Below, piece after piece: positions 27,933-37,022 of a stretch of DNA of 64,000 nucleotides; position 1 is the stretch's first letter, and the number at the start of each line of letters is the position of its first letter. Below the pieces are notes generated by a model. It did no database searches, was not told where the DNA came from, and saw only the letters and a program-made list of their open reading frames with translations. The stretch comes from Arthrobacter sp. PAMC25284 (GTDB lineage: Bacteria; Actinomycetota; Actinomycetes; Actinomycetales; Micrococcaceae), in assembly GCF_019443425.1 (NCBI RefSeq), contig NZ_CP080382.1, forward strand, positions 3,038,001 to 3,102,000. The letters run 5' to 3'. The translations under genes were made by a program, and so were the position numbers.

Positions 27933-29204
27933 CTAAGCGCCTGCGGCCGCATCGGCGGCCGCAGCCCGGCGCTGGGCCAGCCGGATCTCCAGCACGGCGT
28001 CCATGGCCTGCTGGACCCGGTCGGAGGCGCCGGCCGAGCTGAATTCCTGCTGCGCTTCCTCGAGGTAGACAAGGGCTTCGAGGGATTCCCCGGCGGCTTT
28101 CAGGGCTTTTCCGAGCAGCAACGAGACCTCGCCGGCGGTATGCCGGGCCAGCACCTCGCGCTCGGCGTGGATCTCATGCAGCTTCTGGACGGCGGCCATG
28201 ACGTCGCCGGTGAGGTAAAGCCAGCGGGCCCGGATGAACGCCACCTCGAGCTCGTCGGCCCTGTTGCCGCCCACGATGGAGAGCGCCAGTTCGGCACGTT
28301 CGATCGAGGACAGGGTTTCGGGTTCAACGATGCCTGAGGACAACCGGACAGCGGCCGAGGCCTTGTTGAACCGGGCCCACAGGTCGATGTCGTTGGCCGG
28401 GGAGAGCAGTCTGGCGGCGCGCTCGTGGTGTGTGACGCCTTCAGGGTAGTCATGGCGCATAAAGGCGACGTTGCCGATCACCCAGGCCACCTCGCCGGCG
28501 AGCTGGGGCATGGAATGGTCATCCATCTGCTCGTTCATGGCCTGGCAGTATTCCCAGGCCTCATCCAGCCGTCCGCTCTCCGCCAGGGCGCCGATCAGGG
28601 CGCGGAGTGCGCCGATGATCATGGTGGAGCCCCGGGGCAGCGCCGCGCCGAGACGCACCGCTTCCTGCGCATACTCGACGGCGGCCGTCAGCTGGCCCTG
28701 TCCCTGCGACGCGGCGGCAAGCATCTGCCGGGCACGCACGCCCAGACCCGCCGACTCGGCGGCCATGGGGTGCGCGAGGAGGTGCTGGATGACGTCCTTG
28801 CACTCCTGCCAGAGCGCCAGTTTGATCAGGCACTCGGCCTGCATGTATGTCATGTTCCACCACGCGCTGGTATTTCTGGCCTCCAGCGCGATTTTGGCTG
28901 CGGTGGCGGCATGCGCGGCCGCCACCGCATAGTCGCGGAGGTCCCAGGCCTGGCGGGCGTACAGGCCCGCCAGGACGTATTCAGCGTCGCTGGCTGAGAC
29001 TGGCTGGCTCCAGGCCTCGAGCGCCTTCGGGGCGAGCTCCAGCCGGTGGGCGAGCTCCTCGATGACATCTGCGGTGGGTTCGCGGCGGCCGGTTTCCAAC
29101 AGCGAGATGTAGCTGGGCGAGTACAAATCGCGGCCGAGTTCCGCCTGGGTCAGTCCCCGTTCAAGCCGTTCCGCGCGGAGCTTCTCCCCAAAACCGTTCC
29201 CCAC
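27933..29204 (-). CDS. XRE-family HTH regulator with TPR-like C-terminal domain (RRNPP-like)
   Basis: A 423-residue protein. Residues 1-65 are a helix-turn-helix: GEKLRAERLERGLTQAELGR, then YSPSYISLLETGRREPT. The rest (about 70-415) is a series of paired helices with TPR spacing (AWDLRDYAVAAAHAATAAKI; QECKDVIQHLLAHP; GRLDEAWEYCQAMNEQM; ESLEALVYLEEAQQEFSSAG). This HTH-plus-TPR layout and length match peptide-sensing RRNPP regulators (PlcR, NprR, PrgX, Rgg), although many XRE-TPR proteins have no known peptide. GTG 29204 follows AGGAGG by six bases. It diverges from the repeat-peptide gene, which makes a receptor-pheromone pairing plausible. Confidence 0.85.
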   Translation of the reverse strand: MGNGFGEKLRAERLERGLTQAELGRDLYSPSYISLLETGRREPTADVIEELAHRLELAPKALEAWSQPVSASDAEYVLAGLYARQAWDLRDYAVAAAHAATAAKIALEARNTSAWWNMTYMQAECLIKLALWQECKDVIQHLLAHPMAAESAGLGVRARQMLAAASQGQGQLTAAVEYAQEAVRLGAALPRGSTMIIGALRALIGALAESGRLDEAWEYCQAMNEQMDDHSMPQLAGEVAWVIGNVAFMRHDYPEGVTHHERAARLLSPANDIDLWARFNKASAAVRLSSGIVEPETLSSIERAELALSIVGGNRADELEVAFIRARWLYLTGDVMAAVQKLHEIHAEREVLARHTAGEVSLLLGKALKAAGESLEALVYLEEAQQEFSSAGASDRVQQAMDAVLEIRLAQRRAAAADAAAGA

Positions 29205-29242
29205 GGGCCCTCCTAATTCCGGACAATCTTTGTACTAAATGC

Positions 29243-29273
29243 TTGACAGCCTCTGTGGAAACCATTTTACAAT
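29243..29273 (+). promoter_or_regulatory. Candidate promoter of the repeat-peptide gene
   Basis: TTGACA (29243-29248) and TACAAT (29268-29273) are separated by 19 bases, slightly long, in an AT-rich stretch. A reverse TTGACA on the minus strand at 29281-29276 gives an inverted pair that could serve as an operator or as part of the divergent promoter. Confidence 0.45.
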
Positions 29274-29330
29274 GTATGTCAACAAGGGTAGTGCTAACTT
29301 GGTAAGGATCTACGCATATTGAGGACTTAT

Positions 29331-29549
29331 ATGTTGAAGAAGATTGCAGCCGGCACCGTTCTTGCGGCACTACTGGCGTTCGGGGCTGCGGCACCGGCTG
29401 TTCTTTCCGCGGTAGCGGCCAACGACGGGACCGGCATGACCGCGGTCGGAAATTGGCCGGACCCGATGCTGGCCCCCCAAGCGGTCGGCAACTGGCCGGA
29501 TCCCATGATGATGGCACTGCGGGTCGGCAACTGGCCGGATCCCATGTAG
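29331..29549 (+). CDS. Secreted preprotein with three VGNWPDPM repeats (candidate signalling peptide precursor)
   Basis: A 72-residue preprotein starting at ATG 29331, after GAGGACTTAT; a TTG four codons earlier lacks a ribosome-binding site. MLKKIAAGTVLAALLAFGAA begins a textbook Sec signal peptide with a likely cleavage site after SAVA (residue 29). The mature 43 residues carry VGNWPDPM at 39-46, 52-59 and 65-72, separated by LAPQA and MMALR, an exact 13-residue period. The last copy ends at the stop codon. There are no Cys residues and no lanthipeptide or lasso enzymes nearby. It diverges from the XRE-TPR gene across 126 bases. A multi-copy pheromone precursor is the best explanation; a repeat-type antimicrobial or cell-wall peptide is the alternative. 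I know of no named family. Confidence 0.8.
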   Translation: MLKKIAAGTVLAALLAFGAAAPAVLSAVAANDGTGMTAVGNWPDPMLAPQAVGNWPDPMMMALRVGNWPDPM

Positions 29550-29552
29550 CCA

Positions 29553-29601
29553 CCACCAATCAGGATTGGTGGCCCCGAGGCGTTAGGCCCCGGGGCCTTT
29601 T
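29553..29601 (+). terminator. Tandem hairpins ending the peptide gene
   Basis: An 8-bp stem with loop CAGG (CCACCAAT/ATTGGTGG, 29553-29572) starts four bases after the stop. A second stem GGCCCCG (29571-29577) and CGGGGCC (29591-29597) is followed by TTTT (29598-29601), an intrinsic terminator. Confidence 0.75.
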
Positions 29602-29626
29602 CCGGTGGCCACGCAGGCTGATGCAC

Positions 29627-29662
29627 AAAAAGAGGGCCTTCCAGCTGGAAGGCCCTCTTTTT
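29627..29662. terminator. Bidirectional intrinsic terminator
   Basis: A near-perfect palindrome: AAAAAGAGGGCCTTCC (29627-29642), AGCT, and its complement (29647-29662). The A-run and T-run at the ends make it work in both directions, stopping the peptide transcript and the tRNA transcript. Confidence 0.88.
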
Positions 29663-29665
29663 CTT

Positions 29666-29742
29666 TGGTCGGGATGACAGGATTTGAACCTGCGACCTCG
29701 TCGTCCCGAACGACGCGCGCTACCAAGCTGCGCCACATCCCG
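29666..29742 (-). tRNA. tRNA-Pro (CGG)
   Basis: Read on the minus strand, the acceptor arm CGGGATG (29742-29736) pairs with CATCCCG, with discriminator A and an encoded CCA at 29668-29666. The anticodon stem CGTCG/CGACG encloses the loop TTCGGGA, anticodon CGG. The T arm contains GGTTCAAATC. All arms fold. Confidence 0.96.
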
Positions 29743-29815
29743 ATCCGTTGCCGTAAAAGCAACTTCACAAGAGTATCTGAGAAAGGTCTGGAAGTGAAAT
29801 CGGTGCCCGGCGAAC

Positions 29816-31669
29816 TCAGACGAGGGAGTCTTTCCACGCGCCGTGCAGCCGGGCGAAACGCCCGCCGTCGCCGATCAGCTGCGCTGGGGTGCCGTCCTCG
29901 ACGATGCGCCCGTCGTGCACCACGATAACCCGGTCGGCCGTTTCCACGGTGGAAAGGCGGTGCGCAATAATCAACGCCGTCCGGCCGGTGCTTCCGCGCC
30001 GGTCCTGGCCGGGGGGTTCCTCCGGTGCGCCCCGCAGGAGAGCGGCCAGGCCGTTCTGGACCAGCCGTTCCGAGGGGATGTCCAGCGACGAAGTTGCCTC
30101 GTCCAGGATCAGCACCGACGGCCGGGCCAGGAAGGCGCGGGCGAAGCTGATGAGCTGGCGCTGGCCCGCGGAGACCCGGCCGCCGCGTTTGTTGACGTCG
30201 GTGTCGTAGCCTTCGGGCAGGTCCGTAATGAAAGCGTGCGCGCCCACGGCCCGGCCGGCGTCTTCAATCTCGGGCCGGGATGCCCCGGGCCGGCCGAGTG
30301 CGATGTTATCCGCGACCGAACCGCTGAACAGAAACGCCTCCTGGGTGACCATCACGACGTTGCGGCGCAGGTCGTCCGTGCTGAGGCGGCGCAGGTCCAC
30401 GCCGTCGAGGGAGACCGAACCGGAGCTGACATCGTAAAAGCGGGCGATCAGCTTCGCCAGCGTTGACTTGCCGGCACCGGTCTGGCCCACAAGGGCCACG
30501 GTCTGCCCCGCGGGGATATGCAGGTCCAGGGCGGGAATGATGACCGGGCCGTCGCCGTAGCGGAACTCGACGGCGTTGAAGTCGATGGTCCCCGCGGCGT
30601 CCGCGAGGGCCACCGGAGTGGCGGGCGGCCGGACCGTGGGCACCTCCTCCAACAGCCCGGACACCTTCTCCAGGGCCGCCTGCGCGCTTTGGAAGGAGTT
30701 GTAGAACATGGCCATCTGGTCCACCGGCTGGAAGAAGCGCTTGGTGAACAGCATCAGGGCGAGCAGGACGCCCACTTCGAGTCCGCCGCTGAGCACCCGG
30801 AAGCCGCCGGCGAGCAGGACGACGGCGACGCAGACGTTGCCGATCAGGACCAGGCCGGGCTGAAAAATGCCGCTGAGGTTGATCGACCGGACCGTGACGG
30901 TGCGGTACTCCTCGGCGAGTTCGGTATAACGGGCGGCGTTCTCAGGCTCCTTGCGGAACGCTTTGACCGCCCGGATTCCGGTCATGGTCTCGATGAAGTG
31001 CACGATCAGCCGGGCCGAGACCACCCGGGACTCGCGAAAGACGATCTGGGAGTGCTTTTGGTACCAGCGGGCCAGAAAATACATGGGCACAGCCGCGGCG
31101 AGTACCAGCAGCCCGCTGCGCCAGTCGAGGATAAAGACCGCCGTAGCCGTGAACACCATAAACAGCAGTCCCGACGCGAGCGAGCTCACGCCGGAGTCGA
31201 GGAGTTCGCGCAGGGCCTCAAGATCCGAGGTCTGCCGGGCGATGATCCGGCCGGAAGTGTACTTCTCGTGGAATTCCAGGCTCAGCCGCTGGGTATGCCG
31301 GAAAACCCGGACCCTGAGGTCCAACAGCATGGCCTGGGACAAGTTCGCAGTGGACGTCACGTACAGGGCGGTCAGGCCGGCTGTGGCGAGCGCCGCGGCG
31401 AGGTACGCGGCGCCCGTCAGGGCGAGCGGGAGGCTGTCGCCGGCGCGCTGGGCCGGCAGGGCGCCGTCGATCCCGAACGCGATCAGCACCGGACCCGACA
31501 CGCGCGCGGCCTGGGACAGCACAACGGCGGCGATGGTCAGCCAGAAGCGGCGCCGGACGGGCCGGATCAGGGAGCCCAGCAAGGCGAGCGAGCGCCTCCG
31601 GACGGTTTTGCTCTCGGCCCTGCTCAGGTGCGCGTTGTCCTCGTCGGCGGTTCCGAAGGTGGTGCTCAT
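29816..31669 (-). CDS. ABC transporter, fused membrane and ATPase domains (second half of heterodimer)
   Basis: A 617-residue ABC half-exporter. Six membrane helices (about 45-320) precede a nucleotide-binding domain with Walker [11 protein letters not shown]-loop [13 protein letters not shown], Walker [13 protein letters not shown] and H-loop LIIAHRLST. The signature is VSAGQRQ, not LSGGQ. About 15 extra residues rich in Gly, Pro and Arg lie between the D-loop and the H-loop. Its start ATG overlaps the stop of the partner gene by four bases. The pair probably forms a heterodimeric exporter; the cargo is unknown. No accessory biosynthetic genes adjoin. Confidence 0.93.
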   Translation of the reverse strand: MSTTFGTADEDNAHLSRAESKTVRRRSLALLGSLIRPVRRRFWLTIAAVVLSQAARVSGPVLIAFGIDGALPAQRAGDSLPLALTGAAYLAAALATAGLTALYVTSTANLSQAMLLDLRVRVFRHTQRLSLEFHEKYTSGRIIARQTSDLEALRELLDSGVSSLASGLLFMVFTATAVFILDWRSGLLVLAAAVPMYFLARWYQKHSQIVFRESRVVSARLIVHFIETMTGIRAVKAFRKEPENAARYTELAEEYRTVTVRSINLSGIFQPGLVLIGNVCVAVVLLAGGFRVLSGGLEVGVLLALMLFTKRFFQPVDQMAMFYNSFQSAQAALEKVSGLLEEVPTVRPPATPVALADAAGTIDFNAVEFRYGDGPVIIPALDLHIPAGQTVALVGQTGAGKSTLAKLIARFYDVSSGSVSLDGVDLRRLSTDDLRRNVVMVTQEAFLFSGSVADNIALGRPGASRPEIEDAGRAVGAHAFITDLPEGYDTDVNKRGGRVSAGQRQLISFARAFLARPSVLILDEATSSLDIPSERLVQNGLAALLRGAPEEPPGQDRRGSTGRTALIIAHRLSTVETADRVIVVHDGRIVEDGTPAQLIGDGGRFARLHGAWKDSLV

Positions 31670-33474
31670 TGGGAAATCCCTTCGGTCCGTTCCTCAAGTG
31701 CCGAGAGCTCGGAATCAAGGTCCCGCGGCTCCTGGTCGAGGCTGGCAATCACGTGGCGGTAGTGGCTGTTTTCCGCCAGCAGGCGGGTGTGTGTTCCGAC
31801 GGCAGTGATCCGGCCGTCCTCGAGCAGGGCCACCCGGTCCGCCAGCCCCACCGTGGAGGGCCGGTGGGCAACAATCAAAGTCGTGGTGTCTGCCAGGACT
31901 TCGCGCAGCCGCGCCTCGACCCGTTCCTCCGTGTGGACGTCCAGGGCGGACAGCGGGTCATCCAGGACCAATATTTTGGGCCGGGCCGCGATGGCGCGGG
32001 CGAGGGCAATTCGCTGCCGCTGGCCGCCGGAGAGACTGAGCCCTTCCTCGCCGATCAGGGTGTCCAGGCCCGCCGGCAGGGAGTACGCGAACTGGGCCTG
32101 GGCGACGTCGAGGGCCTCGGCCAGCGCTTCTTCGCTGCGTTCCGGGGCGCCCAGCAGGACGTTGTCCCGCACCGAGCTGGAAAACAGGGTGGTGTCTTCG
32201 AAAGCAACGGCGACGATTCCGCGGAGCTCTTCGAGGGCGAACTGGCGCAGGTCCACGCCGTCGATGGTGATGGAACCGTCCGTGACGTCGTACAGTCGGG
32301 GAATTAATTGCAGCAGGGTGCTTTTGCCGCTGCCGGTGATGCCGACCAGGGCCATGGTTTCGCCGGCCCTGATGTCCAGTGAGATGTCTTTCAGGACGGG
32401 CCGGTCCGGGGCGTCCTCAAAGGCAAAGGCGGCGTTGCGGAAGCTCAGCGCTCCGGTGAGCCGCCCGGGCCGCTGCGGTTCCGCCGGGCCGGCGACGGTA
32501 TTGACCGCGGCCATCACCTCGAAGTGCCGGTCTACGGCGGCCTTGGCCGTGAGCGCCATGGCCAGCAGCATGCCGGAGAACTCGACGGGTGCCGCGATGA
32601 CGGCCGCCGTAGCGAAGAACGCGACGAGGGATCCGACGTCGAGGTCGCCGCTGGCGGCCAGGAGAACGCCGACGACGAGCCCGCCCCCGAGAGCCAGTTC
32701 CGGGAGCAGGGTGACGACGAGGCTGAAGGCCGCGAGGTGCCGGGCCTTAGCGATCTCGGTCTGGCGGAGTTCCTTGGCCTGTTCATTAAAGTTTTCAAGC
32801 GCCTCGCGGCTGCGGCCGAAGGCCTTCAGGACGCGGATGCCGTGAACAGATTCCTCCACCGTGGTGGCGAGGTCGCCGGCCTGATCCTGGCTGCGGCGGG
32901 CGACTTTGCTGAATCGGGTGCGGAAGCGGAAACCGTAGATCATGATCGGGACGGCGGCGGCGAGGAAAATCAGGGCCAGCTGCCAGCTCATGGCGAACAT
33001 CACCGTGACGCCGATCAGCACGGTGAGGGTGGTTACCACGAGCATGATGGCGCCGAAGGCCATCCAGCGGCGCAGGAAATTCAGGTCCGTCATGGCCCGG
33101 GAGAGCAGTTGCCCGGAGCCCCAGCGATCGTGGAAGGACACCGTGAGATCCTGCAGGTGGCCGTAGAGGGACACCCGCATCCGGGTTTCCACCGTGGTGG
33201 CGGGATTGATGACGAACTGTCGCCGCAACGCCACGAGTCCGGCCTCGGTGACCCCGAGTCCCAGGACCACAAGCGAGGCGGTCCAAACCGCCCGTACGTT
33301 GGCTCCGGGCCGGAGGGATTCGTTGATGAGCACGCGCAGCACCTGGGGGATTGCCAGTGCCACCAGGCTCGCCAGCAGGGCAGAAAGCAGTCCCAGGAAG
33401 AGCCGGGGGAGGATCGGCCTGACGTGGGGGTAGAGCCGGCTGATCGATGTGAAGAACGGAGTCTGCTTGGCCAT
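31666..33474 (-). CDS. ABC transporter, fused membrane and ATPase domains (first half of heterodimer)
   Basis: A 602-residue half-exporter with six membrane helices (about 20-305) and an ATPase domain: Walker [10 protein letters not shown], signature [11 protein letters not shown]-loop IVAHRPST. Walker B reads [12 protein letters not shown], with Asp where the catalytic Glu normally stands, and the Q-loop Gln is replaced ([10 protein letters not shown]). Together with the altered signature of its partner this gives one degenerate composite ATP site. ATG 33474 (MAKQTPFF) is where family homology starts. It is the first gene of the two-gene operon. Confidence 0.93.
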   Translation of the reverse strand: MAKQTPFFTSISRLYPHVRPILPRLFLGLLSALLASLVALAIPQVLRVLINESLRPGANVRAVWTASLVVLGLGVTEAGLVALRRQFVINPATTVETRMRVSLYGHLQDLTVSFHDRWGSGQLLSRAMTDLNFLRRWMAFGAIMLVVTTLTVLIGVTVMFAMSWQLALIFLAAAVPIMIYGFRFRTRFSKVARRSQDQAGDLATTVEESVHGIRVLKAFGRSREALENFNEQAKELRQTEIAKARHLAAFSLVVTLLPELALGGGLVVGVLLAASGDLDVGSLVAFFATAAVIAAPVEFSGMLLAMALTAKAAVDRHFEVMAAVNTVAGPAEPQRPGRLTGALSFRNAAFAFEDAPDRPVLKDISLDIRAGETMALVGITGSGKSTLLQLIPRLYDVTDGSITIDGVDLRQFALEELRGIVAVAFEDTTLFSSSVRDNVLLGAPERSEEALAEALDVAQAQFAYSLPAGLDTLIGEEGLSLSGGQRQRIALARAIAARPKILVLDDPLSALDVHTEERVEARLREVLADTTTLIVAHRPSTVGLADRVALLEDGRITAVGTHTRLLAENSHYRHVIASLDQEPRDLDSELSALEERTEGISQ

Positions 33475-33574
33475 GCCTGCTTCTTGGACGCACCTGCGGG
33501 AGCGGGAACCGCCAAAGGTGGTGTCCCATAGCAACTACCCTAGGCCATCGGGTGATCCGTTTCACAGGGCCGGG

Positions 33575-33717
33575 GGGACATGCTCATTCTTGGCTGCTCT
33601 TCCCCGCGGGACATGCTCATTCTTGGTGCCACGGGGTGGGCATGTGGCCACTATGTCCACTGGCGCAAGATAGGGGAGGGCATGTCCAGTGGTGGGAGCC
33701 AGGGGAGGGCATGTCCA
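33575..33717. repeat. GGACATGC/GCATGTCC intergenic repeat, copy B
   Basis: Upstream of the ABC operon. Two identical 19-mers starting GGGACATGCTCATTC (33575-33593, 33608-33626), a middle element GGGCATG...TATGTCCACTGG (33638-33662), and two identical 17-mers ending GGGCATGTCCA (33672-33688, 33701-33717) in inverse orientation. It is the most complete of three copies. Confidence 0.7.
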
Positions 33718-33736
33718 CCGGGAGAGCGGGGCAGGA

Positions 33737-34684
33737 TTAGCCGCGGGGCGTCAGGGTGAGCAGGACGGCCTCGGGCTTGCACGCGATCCGGATCGGGGCG
33801 AAACGGGACGTGCCGATGCCGCCGGAGACGTTGACCGGCGTCGTCAGGCCCTTGCTGCTCCAGTCATGGAGTCCCTTCGCGCGCCACGTGGGCAGATCGC
33901 AATTGGTGACCAGTGCGCCGTAGCCCGGGACGCAGATCTGGCCGCCATGGGTGTGGCCGGCGAGCAGGAGGTCGGCGCCGTCTTCGGTGAAATGGTCCAG
34001 CACCCGCTGGTAGGGGGCGTGGGCGACGGCAATCCGCAGATGCGGATCCGCGTCCCTGCCCTTCGTGCCGCGGGGCCAGCCGGCGTACCGTTCCAGGCCC
34101 AGATGCGGATCGTCGACGCCGGAGAAGTCCAGGCGCAGGCCGTTGAGCACGATTGACTGGCACCGGTTGGTCAGGTCCACCCAGCCGGACATGCCGAAGC
34201 CCGACCGCAGCCGCGGCCAGTCCAGCTTTACTGCATCCCGGCGTTTTCCGGAGGGCCCGAGAAGATAGGACGCGGGGTTCTTCGGGCGCGGGCCGAAGTA
34301 GTCGTTGGAGCCTGGCACGAACACGCCCGGCAACTCCATCAGCGGGCGCAGCGCCGCCAGCAAGGGGTCTATGGCCTTGGCGTGGCTGAGGTTGTCACCG
34401 GTGTTCACCACCAGATCCGGCTCCAGCCCGGCCAGTGAGGCCAGCCATTCGGCCTTGCGGCGCTGGCCCGGGACGAAGTGGATGTCGGACAGGTGCAGGA
34501 TCCGGAACGGTGCCGACCGGGCCGGCAGGATGGCGAGGGATTCCCGTCGCAGAACGAACTGGTTCTTCTCCCACAATCCGTATCCCGTGGCGGCAGCCCC
34601 CGCTGCGGTTCCGAGAGCCGCAGTCACGGCTGCGCCGCGTCCAAAGCTCCGGAGCCGGTCTGCCACGGTACCTGCCGTGTCCAT
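33737..34684 (-). CDS. Metallophosphoesterase (YaeI-like)
   Basis: A 315-residue calcineurin-like phosphoesterase with an N-terminal hydrophobic anchor (about residues 18-35). Metal-binding motifs in order: ILHLSDIHF, VNTGDNLSH, GSNDYFG (GNHD replaced by GSND), VAHAPYQRV and LLAGHTHGGQICVPG. Members of this group act on lipid or cell-wall phosphates at the membrane. It follows the penicillin-binding protein gene after three bases, so it belongs to that operon. Confidence 0.9.
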   Translation of the reverse strand: MDTAGTVADRLRSFGRGAAVTAALGTAAGAAATGYGLWEKNQFVLRRESLAILPARSAPFRILHLSDIHFVPGQRRKAEWLASLAGLEPDLVVNTGDNLSHAKAIDPLLAALRPLMELPGVFVPGSNDYFGPRPKNPASYLLGPSGKRRDAVKLDWPRLRSGFGMSGWVDLTNRCQSIVLNGLRLDFSGVDDPHLGLERYAGWPRGTKGRDADPHLRIAVAHAPYQRVLDHFTEDGADLLLAGHTHGGQICVPGYGALVTNCDLPTWRAKGLHDWSSKGLTTPVNVSGGIGTSRFAPIRIACKPEAVLLTLTPRG

Positions 34685-34687
34685 TGG

Positions 34688-36985
34688 CTACTTCTTCTTC
34701 TCGTCCGGGGCCACCGTCGGCTGCGGTGCCGGCTCATTGCCGGACCCGTTTCCGGTGTCCTTCGCCGGTGCTTGCGCCGGTGCCGAGCTTTCCGCCGTCG
34801 GGGTTGTCTTGCGCGGCGGCGTGTACGGGGCGTTGACCATGCTCGACGGCGGCGCCGGGAACGGATTGGTGCCGTAGGACGGCGCGATCGCGGACATGAA
34901 GTTCGAGAACTGCGGCCCGGCGATCATGTAGCCGTCGACGCCGCGGTAAAAATTCCCGTTGATGGTGACGTTCTGGCCGAGCCTGCCCTGATTGCCGAGA
35001 GGATCGCCGAACCAGGACGCGGTGGCCAGGCCGCTGGTGTAGCCCACAACCCACGTGGAGCCGTTGGTGTCATTTGTGCCGGTCTTGGCGGCAATCGGGA
35101 ACGTGGTCCGGGTCGAGATCCGCGGCTGGATCAGTGCGCCGGAACCGCGGTTGAGCACTTCCTGCATAGCGTAGGCGACGCCCCGGGCGACCTCGGGCTT
35201 GATGGCGTCCTTGCAGGTGACGGTCTGGGCCGGGAGTTGGTTGCCGGTATGGTCCGTGACCGACTCGATGGCGATCGGCTCGCAGTAGCGGCCGTCGTTG
35301 GCGAAGGTGGCGAATGCGCTGGCCATCGTCAGCGGCGACGTCTGGTATGAGCCGATGAGGTTGCCCAGCGTGGTCATCGGCACCTGCGGATTGGGGGACT
35401 CGGCTGTCGGCAGGCCGCCATGGATGCCGACGGCATCGACAATCTTCTGGATCCCGCAGAGGTCCACCTGTGCCGCGGTGGCGAAGGTGATCGTGTTGAT
35501 GGAGTTCGCCAGACCATCCAGCACGGTCATGTACTTGTAGTAGCCTTCTTCGGCGTTCTGCAGGTCCTTGGTGCCGGCGCTGGCGTCGTACGCGCCGATC
35601 GTCGGCGCCTGGCAGGTGTTCCGCCACGGGAAGTTCTGCGGGTACCGGCGCACGGCACCATTCAGCAGGGTGTTCATTGATTTGCCCTCGTTGAGCCACT
35701 GCGCGAACGTAAAGGGCTTCATCGTGGACCCTGGCTGGAACCCGCCGAGCCCGTTGAGGTCGTTACCCCGGGCGTCCTGGCTGTCGACATTGAAGTTCTG
35801 GGTCTGGTTGAACTTGCCTTCTTCAGGAAGCCAGACGGTGTTCTGCGCCATGGCGACGATCTTGCCGCTCCCCGGCTGCACTGATACGAGCGCTGCACCC
35901 CACTTGTCCGGGTTTTCTCCCGCCGAGCCGTTGACCTGTTCCCGGGCGACCGTCTGGGCGTTGGGGTCCAGGGTGGTCTTGATGGTCAAGCCGCCGCGGA
36001 AGATCTTACGCTCACGCTCCGCGGCGTCCTCGCCGTAGGCGGGATCATTGAGGAGCAGGTGGAGGACGTAGTCGCAGAAGTACGGCGCCGTCGGCGAATA
36101 CGCGCAACCCTGGCGGGCCGGGGTGACGTTGGTTTCCACCGGGGTCGCCACGGCCGCGTCGTACTCGGCTTGCGTAATCTTGCCCTGGCCGACCATCGCT
36201 CCAAGCACCAGGTCACGCCGGTTCTTGGCATTCTCCGGATTCGTGATCGGGTCATAGAACGAGGGGCTGTTCACGACGCCGGCCAGCAAAGCGGCCTGCG
36301 GCAGGGTCAGGTCTTTCGCGGTGGTGCTGAAGAAGAATTTGGACGCTGCCTCGATGCCGTAGGCGTCCCGGTTGAAGAACACGATGTTCAGGTAGCCCTC
36401 AAGGATTTGCTCCTTGCTGAACTTTTTCTCCAGGGCGATGGCCAACTTCATTTCGCGGAGTTTGTCTCCGACGCCCTTGTTGACTCCGTTGAGCAGGACC
36501 TGGTCGCTCTTGCCTTCGGCTTCGAGGGAGGAGTTGATGACGTTATTCACATACTGCTGCGTGATCGTCGACGCGCCCTGCTTATTGCCCCGTGCGGTGC
36601 TGATCAGGGCACGCAGGATGCCGGTGGTGTCCACCCCGCCGTGCTCGTAGAAACGGGTGTCCTCGATCGCGATGACCGCGTCCTTGATGTATGGCGACAT
36701 CTGATCGAGCGAAACCCGCGTGCGGTTCTCGGCATACAAGTTGGCGATGACACTGCCGTCAGAAGCCAGGATCGTTGTCGACTGGCTGGGCGGCTCGACC
36801 TTCAGCTCCGCCGGCAGGGTGTCAAAAAATTGGATTGATCCGCTCGCGGCGCTGCCGGAAACAGCAGCCGCCGGGACCAGGAGTCCCGCTACGAGGACAC
36901 CACAAATACTGCTCACGCCAAGGAAAAGTATGAGCTTTCCGAGAGTGGTGGCAGTGTCGAATAAAGGGTTCTTGCCAGTCGCCAT
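34688..36985 (-). CDS. Class A penicillin-binding protein (bifunctional transglycosylase/transpeptidase)
   Basis: A 765-residue peptidoglycan synthase with one N-terminal membrane helix (about 16-40). The glycosyltransferase domain carries IEDTRFYEHGGVD, GASTITQQYVNN and EKKFSKEQILEGYLN. The transpeptidase has GSTMKPF (SxxK), NSINTI (SxN) and AAKTGTND (KTG). The C-terminal 70 residues are Pro/Ala/Ser-rich. ATG 36985 is preferred over GTG 36994: TAAAGT lies 7 bases upstream, fitting a leaderless start. It diverges from the DUF4177 gene over 37 bases and leads the metallophosphoesterase. Confidence 0.94.
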   Translation of the reverse strand: MATGKNPLFDTATTLGKLILFLGVSSICGVLVAGLLVPAAAVSGSAASGSIQFFDTLPAELKVEPPSQSTTILASDGSVIANLYAENRTRVSLDQMSPYIKDAVIAIEDTRFYEHGGVDTTGILRALISTARGNKQGASTITQQYVNNVINSSLEAEGKSDQVLLNGVNKGVGDKLREMKLAIALEKKFSKEQILEGYLNIVFFNRDAYGIEAASKFFFSTTAKDLTLPQAALLAGVVNSPSFYDPITNPENAKNRRDLVLGAMVGQGKITQAEYDAAVATPVETNVTPARQGCAYSPTAPYFCDYVLHLLLNDPAYGEDAAERERKIFRGGLTIKTTLDPNAQTVAREQVNGSAGENPDKWGAALVSVQPGSGKIVAMAQNTVWLPEEGKFNQTQNFNVDSQDARGNDLNGLGGFQPGSTMKPFTFAQWLNEGKSMNTLLNGAVRRYPQNFPWRNTCQAPTIGAYDASAGTKDLQNAEEGYYKYMTVLDGLANSINTITFATAAQVDLCGIQKIVDAVGIHGGLPTAESPNPQVPMTTLGNLIGSYQTSPLTMASAFATFANDGRYCEPIAIESVTDHTGNQLPAQTVTCKDAIKPEVARGVAYAMQEVLNRGSGALIQPRISTRTTFPIAAKTGTNDTNGSTWVVGYTSGLATASWFGDPLGNQGRLGQNVTINGNFYRGVDGYMIAGPQFSNFMSAIAPSYGTNPFPAPPSSMVNAPYTPPRKTTPTAESSAPAQAPAKDTGNGSGNEPAPQPTVAPDEKKK

Positions 36986-36992
36986 GTTTTCC

Positions 36993-37015
36993 ACTTTACC
37001 GGCAAGGACTAGTCT
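36993..37015. promoter_or_regulatory. Divergent leaderless promoter pair in a 37-bp gap
   Basis: Minus strand: TAAAGT (36998-36993) is 7 bases before the PBP ATG. Plus strand: TAGTCT (37010-37015) is 7 bases before the DUF4177 ATG. Both fit TANNNT with the start at +1. No Shine-Dalgarno is present on either side. Confidence 0.45.
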
Positions 37016-37022
37016 TTAGCTC

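Noticed and set aside
29243..29281. Two TTGACA hexamers face to face read as a pair of divergent promoters
   Set aside because: The minus-strand copy has no acceptable -10 at 16-18 bases, so only the plus-strand promoter is called; an operator role remains possible.
30518..31762. Open frame of 414 codons opposite the ABC transporter
   Set aside because: Antisense shadow of a conserved ABC gene, with no recognisable domain.
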